The position numbers were made by a program, and so were the translations under genes. From the NCBI GenBank assembly GCA_964605235.1, contig CAZSBB010000003.1, positions 1-64,000 on the forward strand: a stretch of DNA of 64,000 nucleotides, written 5' to 3'. Below, in pieces: positions 35,406 through 43,337 of the stretch (positions are counted from its first letter, which is position 1; each line of letters begins with the position of its first letter). The stretch is from CAZSBB01 sp964605235 (GTDB lineage: Bacteria; Planctomycetota; Phycisphaerae; Phycisphaerales; Phycisphaeraceae). The notes below the pieces were generated by a model, which saw only the letters and a list, made by a program, of their open reading frames with translations, did not search any database and had not been told where the DNA came from.

Positions 35406-36400
35406 TCGAGCCGCGCCCCCAATCCGCGACCGCGCCCACCGGGCCGGCCACCCTGGCGTGGGCCGGCTGGGAATTGCACATCCCGGCGTCCTGGCGCCTG
35501 CACGCGCTCGAGGGCGACCATCAGCGCGGCCGACTCATCCTCACCGACGACCAGCGCCAGGTTCTGCACTTCTTCTGGCGCAGCCGCCGCCGCCCCCGCC
35601 GGCCGCAACGCCTGGCGACCCTCGCCCTGCGCCGGCTGCTGCGCGCCGGGCGCCGCCTGAACGCCCAGCAACTGTCGTCGGATACCCAGCAAACCTGGCT
35701 CCAGGCGCGGGCGCTGCGGCCCGACGCCGACGGCCGCGTCCAGCGTGGTCTGGCGGGGTACTGCGCCAGCTCCCAGCGCCTGGCGCTGGTCCTGCTGGCC
35801 GATGCCCAGGTCTGGGAGCATCTCGATGAACCGCAAGCCGACGTCTCGACCTGCTGCCGCGCCCAGCCCCTGGACCAGCCGCAACGCTATGCGTTTTTCG
35901 ATCTGAGCTTCACCCTGCCCGCCGGCGTACGTTTGTGGGAACACCAGCTGAATCTGGGCAACATGTGGGTCCACGCCGGCGTCGGGCATCGCCCCGGCGA
36001 CGGCCCGAGCGTGGCGGTGCGCGAGATTTATCCCGCCCAGGCGGCGCTGCAGCGCCAACCATTGGAAAAATGGCTCGAAACCCTGCTGCGCCAAAATGCC
36101 CGGGCGTATCGCCCCGCATCGGCGCGCGGCCCCCTGCCCAGCGAACCGGTCACCACGCTGGTGGGTGAAGGCTTGACCACCGAACGCACGCTGCGGCGAC
36201 GGCTGCGGCTGCTCTGGTGGCGCGCCCCGCGCGTCTGCCGCTCATGGCTGCTGCACGACCGCCAGCGCAATCGCCTGATCGCCATTGACGTGGCGGCGGC
36301 TCCGCCCCAACAGGCGCAGTGGTTCGCCCAGATCGTGCGCGGGCTACATGGGGCACTGCGCGCCAGTCCTCCGCGCAGCCATCCGAAAGGCGACGCATGA
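35402..36400 (+). CDS. Unrecognised operon protein between OPT-like and PqqD-like genes
   Basis: This 332-residue, Arg-rich soluble protein starts at GTG 35402, overlapping the previous stop by 4 bp, and overlaps the PqqD-like gene in the same way. I recognise no family. It has no signal peptide or membrane helix. It contains an Arg-rich helix (WRSRRRPRRPQRLATLALRR, about 58-77), three Trp-rich beta-like stretches (WAGWELHIPASWRL; LWEHQLNLGNMWVHAGVG) and a basic C-terminal part. Two Trp-containing halves beginning WELHIP and TLPAGVRLWE may be a repeat. Strict coupling suggests it functions with its neighbours. Confidence 0.75.
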   Translation: MIEPRPQSATAPTGPATLAWAGWELHIPASWRLHALEGDHQRGRLILTDDQRQVLHFFWRSRRRPRRPQRLATLALRRLLRAGRRLNAQQLSSDTQQTWLQARALRPDADGRVQRGLAGYCASSQRLALVLLADAQVWEHLDEPQADVSTCCRAQPLDQPQRYAFFDLSFTLPAGVRLWEHQLNLGNMWVHAGVGHRPGDGPSVAVREIYPAQAALQRQPLEKWLETLLRQNARAYRPASARGPLPSEPVTTLVGEGLTTERTLRRRLRLLWWRAPRVCRSWLLHDRQRNRLIAIDVAAAPPQQAQWFAQIVRGLHGALRASPPRSHPKGDA

Positions 36401-36771
36401 ACTCACGTCGGCCCACCCTGGATCGCGCTGCCGCGCTGGAAGCCCGCCCCTGCGCCGTGTCGAGCCTGACGCGCACCGCACAACCTGACGGCGGCGTCCG
36501 GGTGCGGGTGGCGCATCAGCCGGGGCCCTGGCAACGCTGGTTGCTGCGGTTGCCGGGCCCGCTGCTGCGGGAATACGACCTGGATCCGCTGGGGACGGCG
36601 GTGCTCGACGCCTGCGACGGCCGCACCCCCGTGCGCCGGATCATTGCGGACTTCGCCCAGACCCAACAGGTCAGCGAAGCCGAAGCCGAGCGCGCCGTGA
36701 GCCTGTTCCTGCGCACCCTGTTGCAACGGCAGATCATTGTGATGGCGGTGCCGGAGCCGCGCCGGGGCTGA
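36397..36771 (+). CDS. PqqD-like (RRE-fold) protein
   Basis: This 124-residue protein starts at ATG 36397 inside the previous stop (ATGA). Residues about 60-120 follow the PqqD pattern: Tyr-Asp-Leu-Asp-x-Leu-Gly, VLDACDGRTPVRRIIADFA, then VSEAEAERAVSLFLRTLLQRQII. PqqD-like winged helices are RiPP recognition elements that bind precursor peptides, but many members occur outside RiPP clusters. No radical-SAM enzyme or obvious precursor peptide is visible nearby. It is the last gene of the ABC/FtsX/OPT operon. Confidence 0.75.
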   Translation: MNSRRPTLDRAAALEARPCAVSSLTRTAQPDGGVRVRVAHQPGPWQRWLLRLPGPLLREYDLDPLGTAVLDACDGRTPVRRIIADFAQTQQVSEAEAERAVSLFLRTLLQRQIIVMAVPEPRRG

Positions 36772-36865
36772 GGCGGATGTGGTGCTTGAGCGCATGGCCC
36801 GACCGCTCATCAACAGAACAAGCGCAGGCATCAGCAGCGGTCCCAGCAGTCACGGGACGGGAAAG

Positions 36866-37363
36866 CTATTCAATGGGCGCCCAGAGTTCGGTGCGCAGCT
36901 CCGCAGGCGGGGTGTCGTCGCAACTGTTGAGATAAAGCTCGAAGGGTGGATCACCCGCGCGGCAGGTGTGGCCGGCGTCGGGCACCCATTGGTCGGTGAA
37001 CTGGCGCCAGATGACCGACAGTTGCTCATACGGCCCGACATGTTCATAAACCGCATGCTTGCCGCCGGGCGTCTGCATGACTTCCAGGGGCGGCAGCGGC
37101 TGCACCTGCAGCGGGAGGCTCAAGGCACAATCCGCGCGACAGAGCCGCGGCGGGGTGAGCCGGGGGTTGTCGTAGAAAAACGCCAGCACCCGGGTGTCCG
37201 GCCGAAACAGCGCCTGATCCCGGGCATGTTCAAACAGCAGATCGAATGTGGGCCCGATCTCGTGATAGGGACCGATGTGGCGCAGATACGCCACGCGGAG
37301 CAAAGGAGCATCCGCCACACGCAACCGGGGTTGCGGTGAAACCAGACCTGACGCAGGTGTCAT
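36866..37363 (-). CDS. GyrI-like (AraC effector-binding type) small-molecule-binding protein
   Basis: This 165-residue protein has the GyrI/SoxS-like ligand-binding fold without a DNA-binding domain: VAYLRHIGPYHEIGPTFDLL, DNPRLTPP and VYEHVGPYEQLSVIWRQF are two copies of the family's repeated SHS2 motif, and it ends in ELWAPIE as usual. AAGGGGGT lies 6 bases before ATG 37363. Stand-alone members bind or hydrolyse hydrophobic compounds. It converges with the end of the ABC/FtsX/OPT operon. Confidence 0.85.
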   Translation of the reverse strand: MTPASGLVSPQPRLRVADAPLLRVAYLRHIGPYHEIGPTFDLLFEHARDQALFRPDTRVLAFFYDNPRLTPPRLCRADCALSLPLQVQPLPPLEVMQTPGGKHAVYEHVGPYEQLSVIWRQFTDQWVPDAGHTCRAGDPPFELYLNSCDDTPPAELRTELWAPIE

Positions 37364-37427
37364 ACGAACACCCCCTTAAGCAATCATCCGAAAATGGACC
37401 CCAATACCCGGAGCCGGGCATTTGCAC

Positions 37428-38621
37428 TCAAACCGTCATCCCCAGCCGACTGCGCAGATCGTCGAGCACGTTCATGAAGTTGATGTAGCTATCGTACGGT
37501 GAGTCGTAGGGGTTGAAGTACTTGTGCACCGCGCCGTCGTCAAAATATTTGGTGCACATGTAGTAGTAATGGTCACTGGTGGTAAGGTTTCTCCAGGTTT
37601 CCAGCAGTTGCGGGCTGCCGGCCTGCTTGATGATCGGTTCGAGCTCGTAGACCTCGCGCATGGCGTTGGTCTGCATCGCATTGCCCAGCCATGCGGAGGC
37701 ATCGCGTTCGCTGTCGGCCCAACTGGTCAGCTGCGGGGACTGGTACACATTCACCACGCCGGCCGCCTGGTTGCGCTCGATCGCTTCGCTGGGGGTGACG
37801 AAACGTTGTGGCGCATCACGCAGCAGTTGGCGGGGCAGTTCCCGGAGGAAATCGAAGATGCCGGTTTCCGCCCACTGGTGTTCACCGATGGTTTCGTAGT
37901 CCAGAAACAGGTTGACCACCTCGGCCGAGCCGTCGAGCTGGCGAATCCACTGGGCGTACTTCTCGGCGGTCAAAGGCCAGTGCGGCCAACTGCGGTTGGA
38001 GAAACGGAAGGCGATGTCATCGCTCAGGCGATAGTTCTTGAGCAGCAGCGGCAGGCTGGACGGCGCCGGCGAGCGATACACCTGATTGGGCGAACGCGCC
38101 CCGAGCAAACGATCGACGCCCTCCGCCAGCACGCCGTGGTGTTGGCCTCCCTGCCGCAGCACCTGCGCCAAGCGGTCGCTGTAGACCAGCTCCGTGTTGC
38201 GAAAGACGCGCGGCCGAACGCCGAAGTATTGCTGCATCGCCTGGGCGTGCAGTTCCACCTGGGCTTTGAACTCGGCTTCGCTGTACAGGAACGCCAGGCT
38301 GTGGTGATAGGTTTCCGAGAGCAGTTCGACGCAGCCGGTGGCGACGGTTTTCTGCAGCAGTTCAATGACCCGGGGATGCGCCGCCTGCAGTTGCTCGAGC
38401 ACGCTGCCGGTCAGGGAGAACGCCAGGCGGAAGCGGCCTTCGTAACGCTCGATGAGTTCCAGCATCAACTCGGTGGCGGGGATGTAGCACTTGGCGACGA
38501 CACGATCGAGTATATGACGATTGCGTACGTCATCGAAATAGCAGCCATCGGTCTCGAAGACGCTGTACGGCCGGAGTCGGCGGGGTTGGTGAATCTGAAA
38601 GTACAGGCAGATTGAAGCCAT
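37428..38621 (-). CDS. Glycoside hydrolase family 57 protein (alpha-amylase-like)
   Basis: This 397-residue protein carries the five GH57 motifs: HQPRRLRPY at 11-19, ETYHHS at 103-108, RNTEL with the likely nucleophile Glu144, the acid/base Asp241 in LFLDYETIGEHQ, and WADSERDASAWLGN. Length fits the small alpha-amylase-like GH57 subgroup. ATG 38621 (MASICLYFQ) is preferred because family members begin at this point; 26 more codons are open upstream. No signal peptide is seen, so it likely acts on cytoplasmic alpha-glucan such as glycogen. Confidence 0.9.
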   Translation of the reverse strand: MASICLYFQIHQPRRLRPYSVFETDGCYFDDVRNRHILDRVVAKCYIPATELMLELIERYEGRFRLAFSLTGSVLEQLQAAHPRVIELLQKTVATGCVELLSETYHHSLAFLYSEAEFKAQVELHAQAMQQYFGVRPRVFRNTELVYSDRLAQVLRQGGQHHGVLAEGVDRLLGARSPNQVYRSPAPSSLPLLLKNYRLSDDIAFRFSNRSWPHWPLTAEKYAQWIRQLDGSAEVVNLFLDYETIGEHQWAETGIFDFLRELPRQLLRDAPQRFVTPSEAIERNQAAGVVNVYQSPQLTSWADSERDASAWLGNAMQTNAMREVYELEPIIKQAGSPQLLETWRNLTTSDHYYYMCTKYFDDGAVHKYFNPYDSPYDSYINFMNVLDDLRSRLGMTV

Positions 38622-38780
38622 CGCGGGACAGATCCCACTGCCAAGGTTAGCAATGCCATACATTGTTGACATGTGGGTCCGTTTTGCAAGTGGTCCCACC
38701 GCCTGATCCGGGGGTTTCTTTGCGGCCGGCCATCCACCCGCCGGCCAGGTCCGCCGCGGCGCGGTCCAGACGGCGGGGAC

Positions 38781-39857
38781 TCACGGCGCCGGCAACAGCG
38801 TTTGGCCAGGTTGCAACGCGCCGAAATACGTGTGTTGCAGCCGGGTCGGTTGCTGGCCCCGCAGACGCTGGTCCAAATGCTCCACCACGTCGGCGACCAG
38901 GGTTTCGAGGTCATAGGCGAAGTGGGCGAACCGCGCGATCTCCGGCCGATCGCCGGTCAGGTCCGACAAACACACGAAACTGGCGTCCTGCGCCCAGCGG
39001 TCGCCGGCCGCCTGCGCCAAGGCCACACAGTGCTCCAGCGGCGTGACCACCCGCGAGATCACCGCAGTGACGGGCGGGTCGAGCTGACGACAGGCTTCGT
39101 ACGCCTGCCGATATTCCTGGGGAGGTGAGGGTCGGCTGTAGGTGATCATCACATCCGCCCGCAGGGGCAAGCCCGCATGAAGTCGTCCCAGTTCAAACCC
39201 CCGGCGAATGCCCGCTGACACCACAGCGCGCTGGGGATCGGAGGACTGGATCAAAGCAATGTGGCGATGCCCCAGCTTTGCGAGAGCTTCCACCGCCAGG
39301 CTCGCGTGCAGGCCGTAGTCGACCACAAAACTGGGCACGCCGATGGTGGAAGCATCATGCGGGGTGGAGACCACGGGGATGCGCTGCGCCAGTTGCTGGA
39401 CATCGCTCAGGCGGTATTGCGGGGAATAAAAGATCGCCGCGTCGAGCGCCGCCACATCCAGGCCGCGCTGGGGAAGGGTGATGACGGACTCATCCGGATC
39501 GACGCCCCCGGCATAGAGCAGCAGCGCGTGCCCGCGTTGCGCGGTCTGCATATCGAAACTGCGGAGGAAGCGCCCCCCCTGCCCGACCGCCAGTTCTCCG
39601 CCGCGCGCCAGCAGGCCGATGGTCGCCGACCATTGCTGGCTCTGCTGCGTCACCCGCCGGCCGCTGCCCTGGATGGAGCTGAGCCAGCCCTGCGCTTCGA
39701 GTTCCTTGAGCGCGCGCCGCACGGACGTGCGACTGGCGCCCAGCCGCTGGGTCAGCGCCATTTCCGTGGGGATCGGCTGACCCACCGGCCACTGTCCGCT
39801 GCGAATCAGCCGCGCGAATTCATCCTTGAGATTTCGACTGACCGTGCGCTGCCGCAT
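38781..39857 (-). CDS. GntR-LacI chimeric transcriptional regulator (AraR-like architecture)
   Basis: This 358-residue regulator has an N-terminal GntR-type winged helix (about 8-72; GQPIPTEMALTQRLGASRTSVRRALKELE spread over the HTH) and a LacI/periplasmic-binding-type sugar sensor domain (about 78-350; LAKLGHRHIALI). This is the AraR-type chimera. AGGG lies 5 bases before ATG 39857. It is divergent from the prepilin/glycosidase/oxidoreductase genes, and matching palindromic sites lie in the shared intergenic region, so it probably represses both directions until a sugar binds. Confidence 0.88.
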   Translation of the reverse strand: MRQRTVSRNLKDEFARLIRSGQWPVGQPIPTEMALTQRLGASRTSVRRALKELEAQGWLSSIQGSGRRVTQQSQQWSATIGLLARGGELAVGQGGRFLRSFDMQTAQRGHALLLYAGGVDPDESVITLPQRGLDVAALDAAIFYSPQYRLSDVQQLAQRIPVVSTPHDASTIGVPSFVVDYGLHASLAVEALAKLGHRHIALIQSSDPQRAVVSAGIRRGFELGRLHAGLPLRADVMITYSRPSPPQEYRQAYEACRQLDPPVTAVISRVVTPLEHCVALAQAAGDRWAQDASFVCLSDLTGDRPEIARFAHFAYDLETLVADVVEHLDQRLRGQQPTRLQHTYFGALQPGQTLLPAP

Positions 39858-39892
39858 GACGCCCTGCTCCGTGGTTCAGCGCAGGATATCAA

Positions 39893-40017
39893 GTTGTATC
39901 TTTATGTCAACATTACCAGACAAATCTGCGGGTCCACTCTGCATTTATCCCCGATCATTCCTTGATATTTACTGTTTTTTGGCTGGGTCGATTATTTGTA
40001 TTGATTTAAGATACAAC
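39893..40017. promoter_or_regulatory. Putative operator pair for the divergent GntR-LacI regulator
   Basis: The 10-mer GTTGTATCTT (39893-39902) recurs inverted as AAGATACAAC (40008-40017). The second copy is part of a 21-bp palindrome TTGTAT-N9-ATACAA (39996-40016). One half-site lies 36 bp before the regulator start and the other before the prepilin gene, so looping or dual repression is plausible. Confidence 0.5.
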
Positions 40018-40071
40018 ATGGTTACCATGGCACACATGTTCTCTGACGCCGCGCCCAGCAGAGGAATGCCC

Positions 40072-40989
40072 ATGGCTGCCCACTTCAGTCCGCAAGGTCG
40101 CACCCACAGTTCCCGACGGTCACCCACAGGCAGCGGTTTTACGCTCATCGAACTGCTGGTGGTGATCTCCATCATCGCCCTGCTCATCTCCATCCTCCTG
40201 CCGGCCCTGCAGGCGGCGCGCGCCGCTTCCCGCTCGGTCCTGTGTCTGGGACACGCCCGGCAACTGGCGCTGCTGATGGTCATGTATGCCGACAGCGCCC
40301 ACGACCTGCTGCCGCCCCACTCCAGCGGTGGACTCGGCGCCGAACCGCTTAACGTCGGCATCACCGCGGTGGGCCGGATGGTGAACAACGGCCTGCTGCC
40401 AACGTTCCCCACCGTCGGCACCACCGCTCAGGGCCAATCCCCCAACCTGCGCGTCTGCCCGGAAATGGCGGTCGCCGCCAACGCCGAGATGCAGACCTTC
40501 CAGGGCACCGGGTCCTACACCCGCATCAGCGCCGCCACCTGTTACACCCAGTACACCACCGCCCAAAGCGTCGTCGGCTACTACCGGCAAGGCACCGGCT
40601 GGATCGCCACGGCAGGGAAATCCGGCCCCCGCACGCTCAGCAGCTTCGTTCAGCCCAGCCGCATCATGGCGTTCGCCGACGCCCGCTGGCAGCCCTCCAC
40701 CACCGGCGGCATCATTCATCCCCTGCATGATGCGGGCGACAACCTCTACCGTTTCATGTTCGGCGCCAACTACAACGGCAGCATTTACCGCACCGCCAGC
40801 GTCTACGAGTATCGCCATCAACGCACCAGCGTCACCTTCGCCTTCCTCGATGGCCATGGTGAAACCCGCAAGTTTCAGCCGGTCCCCGACGACCCCTACG
40901 CCATCTCCAACAGCAGCATCATCGCCAGCGGATATGGCCCGTTTGGCCCCGGCGGCTTCGGCGCGCTGCTGGAGTTCGACTACGAGTAA
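40072..40989 (+). CDS. Prepilin-like protein with N-terminal cleavage/methylation motif
   Basis: This 305-residue protein has a type IV/II prepilin leader: a basic N-terminus then G-FTLIELLVVISIIALLISI (cleavage after Gly, methylated Phe) and a single N-terminal helix, followed by an extracytoplasmic domain. RHQRTSVTFAFLDGH near the C-terminus resembles the H-X9-DG motif of planctomycete prepilin-associated proteins, with one extra residue. ATG 40072 follows AGAGGA by 6 bases; ATG 40066 and 40036 are alternatives. It lies first in a sugar-catabolism run behind the regulator's operator, so it may be a surface pseudopilin made with that pathway. Confidence 0.9.
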   Translation: MAAHFSPQGRTHSSRRSPTGSGFTLIELLVVISIIALLISILLPALQAARAASRSVLCLGHARQLALLMVMYADSAHDLLPPHSSGGLGAEPLNVGITAVGRMVNNGLLPTFPTVGTTAQGQSPNLRVCPEMAVAANAEMQTFQGTGSYTRISAATCYTQYTTAQSVVGYYRQGTGWIATAGKSGPRTLSSFVQPSRIMAFADARWQPSTTGGIIHPLHDAGDNLYRFMFGANYNGSIYRTASVYEYRHQRTSVTFAFLDGHGETRKFQPVPDDPYAISNSSIIASGYGPFGPGGFGALLEFDYE

Positions 40990-41045
40990 CCCCCGCCCAT
41001 CGACGTTCATTTTCTTTACATCCACTTGTTCAGGTGTTCACGGCC

Positions 41046-43319
41046 ATGCCTCCAATGACGCTGTCTCTCGCTCTGGGAATGCTCGGTGTGCTGGTTAGTC
41101 CCGTTGCCGCCGCCCAACCTGCAATCAACATCCCGCCCATGGCCGACGTGCCCGCCCAGGCCGCGCGCGCTGACGAAACCGCCGGCCAGCTTCGACTGTA
41201 CAACCGGCACACCGCCCTTGTGCTCGACCGCAGCACCGGTCGGCTGGTGGGCATCTGGTCGAGCACGGGCGTGCAACTGGTCGACAACACGCTGCTGCTG
41301 GGCATGCCCTGGGTGCCGCTCTGGTCCGCGCAGCTCTGGCCCACCGGCGCCGAGAAAGCCGTCGGCGTGGATGCCCGCGCCGGTGCGCCCACCTGTGAAC
41401 TCGATGCCGCCGCTGCCGATCGCGCCGCCATCGTGCTGCATTGGAAAGATCTGACCGCCGGCGAAATGAAACTGTCCGCCAGCATGCGCATCGAACTGAG
41501 CGCCGACGCACAGCAATTCACCTGGACCATGGACGCCGCTTTGACAGCCGGCGCCGGGAGCGTGTGGTCCGTCACCTACCCGCAACTGGCGGTGCTGGCG
41601 AGCGATCCCCAGCCGGACGCCAACCGCATGCTGATTCCCTATCGGCGCGGGACCGTCGGGCCCTTCGGCCGCGCCCAGGTGCGCTACGACACCCAGCAGC
41701 CCTACCCCGGCCCGGCCGCCAAGTTCCAGTTCATGGCGACCTTTGGCCAAACCAATCGGCAAGGCGTCTATTTCGCCGCCCAGGATGGTCAGGCCTGCGA
41801 CAAAGTCTTCATTCAGAAAAACTATCCCGACCGCAATGCCGTGCTGCTGGCGCTGGAGCATCATCCCGATGGCCGGGCGACGCCGGGCGCGCCGTGGCAC
41901 GCGCCCTATCCCACCATCGCGGGCAGCTACGCCGGCGACTGGTACGACGCCTGCCGCATCTACCGCGCGTGGTGGATGCAACAGGTCTGGGCGAGCCAGG
42001 GACTGCTCGTAAGCCGCAGCGACATTCCCGCCTGGATCATGCAGGCCTCGGCCGTCACACGCCCCTCCACCACCCAGGCGGCGCGCACCATCGAGAAAAA
42101 CGTGCGCGGGTCACAAGCACTGCTGGCGGCGCTCGACCATCGCCCCTTCTTCGGCGTGTGGTACGGCGTGTTCGAGAACCTCACCGGGCAAGGCGGCCTG
42201 GACAAGGAAGGCCACGGCGTGGTGCGCCCGCTCAAGACCGGCCTGACGGCAGCCGTCGCTTCACTCAAAGCGCAAGGCATTCACCATCTGGCGTATGTGC
42301 AGTCGATCATCTACGACCCGGAAGCCGGCGACGCCGCCGATGTGGCGCTGGCTGACAAGTATGTGGGCCGGGATCGCGCGGGCAATCCCATGCTCTACGG
42401 CCCGCCCAAGTACGCCATGTGCCGGGCGACCGACTGGTGGCAACAACGCATCGCGGACCTGTGCGTGCAGGCGGTGCGCGGCGGCTTCGACGGCGTGTAT
42501 CTCGACAGCTTCGGCAAAGGTTCCAATGAATGCCTGGACCCGACCCATGGCCACAGCCTCGGCGGCGGCAACCTCGGCATCGCCGGGCAACGCCAGATGG
42601 CGCAGCGTGCCCTCGCTGCCATGCGCCAGCTCAACCCGGACGCCGTGCTGTCCGGCGAAGCGCCCACTGAAGCCTTCCGCGATCTGCTGCATGTGAACCT
42701 GTACGCCAAGAACACCTGGGCGGGTTACGTGCCGGCGTTCCGCGCCATCTGGGGCGATTACAGCCTGGGCTTCGGGCGCAACATCCGTCCCGCCAAAGAT
42801 GGGCCGGGCAACATGATTCCCGAGATGGCGGCGTTGTTTGTCGAGGGCGCGGTGGTCGGCCGCATCTTCGTCGACGGCGGCAGCGCCAGCGTGCTCGAGC
42901 CGGGCAGTGAGCCGGCACTGGCGTACCTGAAACTGATCACCGACTACACGCTGGCGGGGCTGGATCACCTGCGCTTTGGCGACTACCTGCACCCGCTGGA
43001 CCTGGGCGATCTGCCGACGGTTGCCTTCAGCGAAAACGTGGAGAACGGCAAGGTCGAGTCGCCGGTGGTGCTGCACAGCGTGACCCGTTCACACCGCGAC
43101 GGCTCGGTGGCGGTGGTGCTGACGAACATCAGCGATTCGCCGGTGCAACTGGAAGTGCCGATCGATCCCGCGTGGCGCTCGGCCGGGGCGGCGGGCGAGG
43201 CAACGCTCTACCAGATGGGCCGCGCGGGTGAACGCACGCGGCTCGCCTCCGGGCGTCAGGCGTGGCGTCAGCCGGTTACCATTGCTCCTCGTGATGTCGT
43301 GTTCCTGCTTTTACCGTGA
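41046..43319 (+). CDS. DUF6259-type glycoside hydrolase-like protein, secreted
   Basis: This protein of about 757 residues begins with a hydrophobic signal-like segment (MTLSLALGMLGVLVSPVAAAQ). A beta-sandwich region (about 40-300) precedes a TIM-barrel-like part with GFDGVYLDSFG (Asp487) and SGEAPTEAF (Glu538), arranged like the nucleophile and acid/base region of GH101/DUF6259 relatives; a C-terminal beta domain follows. Family naming is by recall. GTG 41034 is an alternative start. It is followed 18 bp later by an oxidoreductase gene, suggesting release and oxidation of a sugar. Confidence 0.7.
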   Translation: MPPMTLSLALGMLGVLVSPVAAAQPAINIPPMADVPAQAARADETAGQLRLYNRHTALVLDRSTGRLVGIWSSTGVQLVDNTLLLGMPWVPLWSAQLWPTGAEKAVGVDARAGAPTCELDAAAADRAAIVLHWKDLTAGEMKLSASMRIELSADAQQFTWTMDAALTAGAGSVWSVTYPQLAVLASDPQPDANRMLIPYRRGTVGPFGRAQVRYDTQQPYPGPAAKFQFMATFGQTNRQGVYFAAQDGQACDKVFIQKNYPDRNAVLLALEHHPDGRATPGAPWHAPYPTIAGSYAGDWYDACRIYRAWWMQQVWASQGLLVSRSDIPAWIMQASAVTRPSTTQAARTIEKNVRGSQALLAALDHRPFFGVWYGVFENLTGQGGLDKEGHGVVRPLKTGLTAAVASLKAQGIHHLAYVQSIIYDPEAGDAADVALADKYVGRDRAGNPMLYGPPKYAMCRATDWWQQRIADLCVQAVRGGFDGVYLDSFGKGSNECLDPTHGHSLGGGNLGIAGQRQMAQRALAAMRQLNPDAVLSGEAPTEAFRDLLHVNLYAKNTWAGYVPAFRAIWGDYSLGFGRNIRPAKDGPGNMIPEMAALFVEGAVVGRIFVDGGSASVLEPGSEPALAYLKLITDYTLAGLDHLRFGDYLHPLDLGDLPTVAFSENVENGKVESPVVLHSVTRSHRDGSVAVVLTNISDSPVQLEVPIDPAWRSAGAAGEATLYQMGRAGERTRLASGRQAWRQPVTIAPRDVVFLLLP

Positions 43320-43337
43320 TGGAAAGCTCTTCACTCC

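Noticed and set aside
36397..36771. A RiPP biosynthesis cluster around the PqqD-like gene
   Set aside because: No radical-SAM, cyclodehydratase or lanthipeptide enzyme and no convincing precursor peptide is visible; kept only as a hypothesis that the fold binds a peptide.
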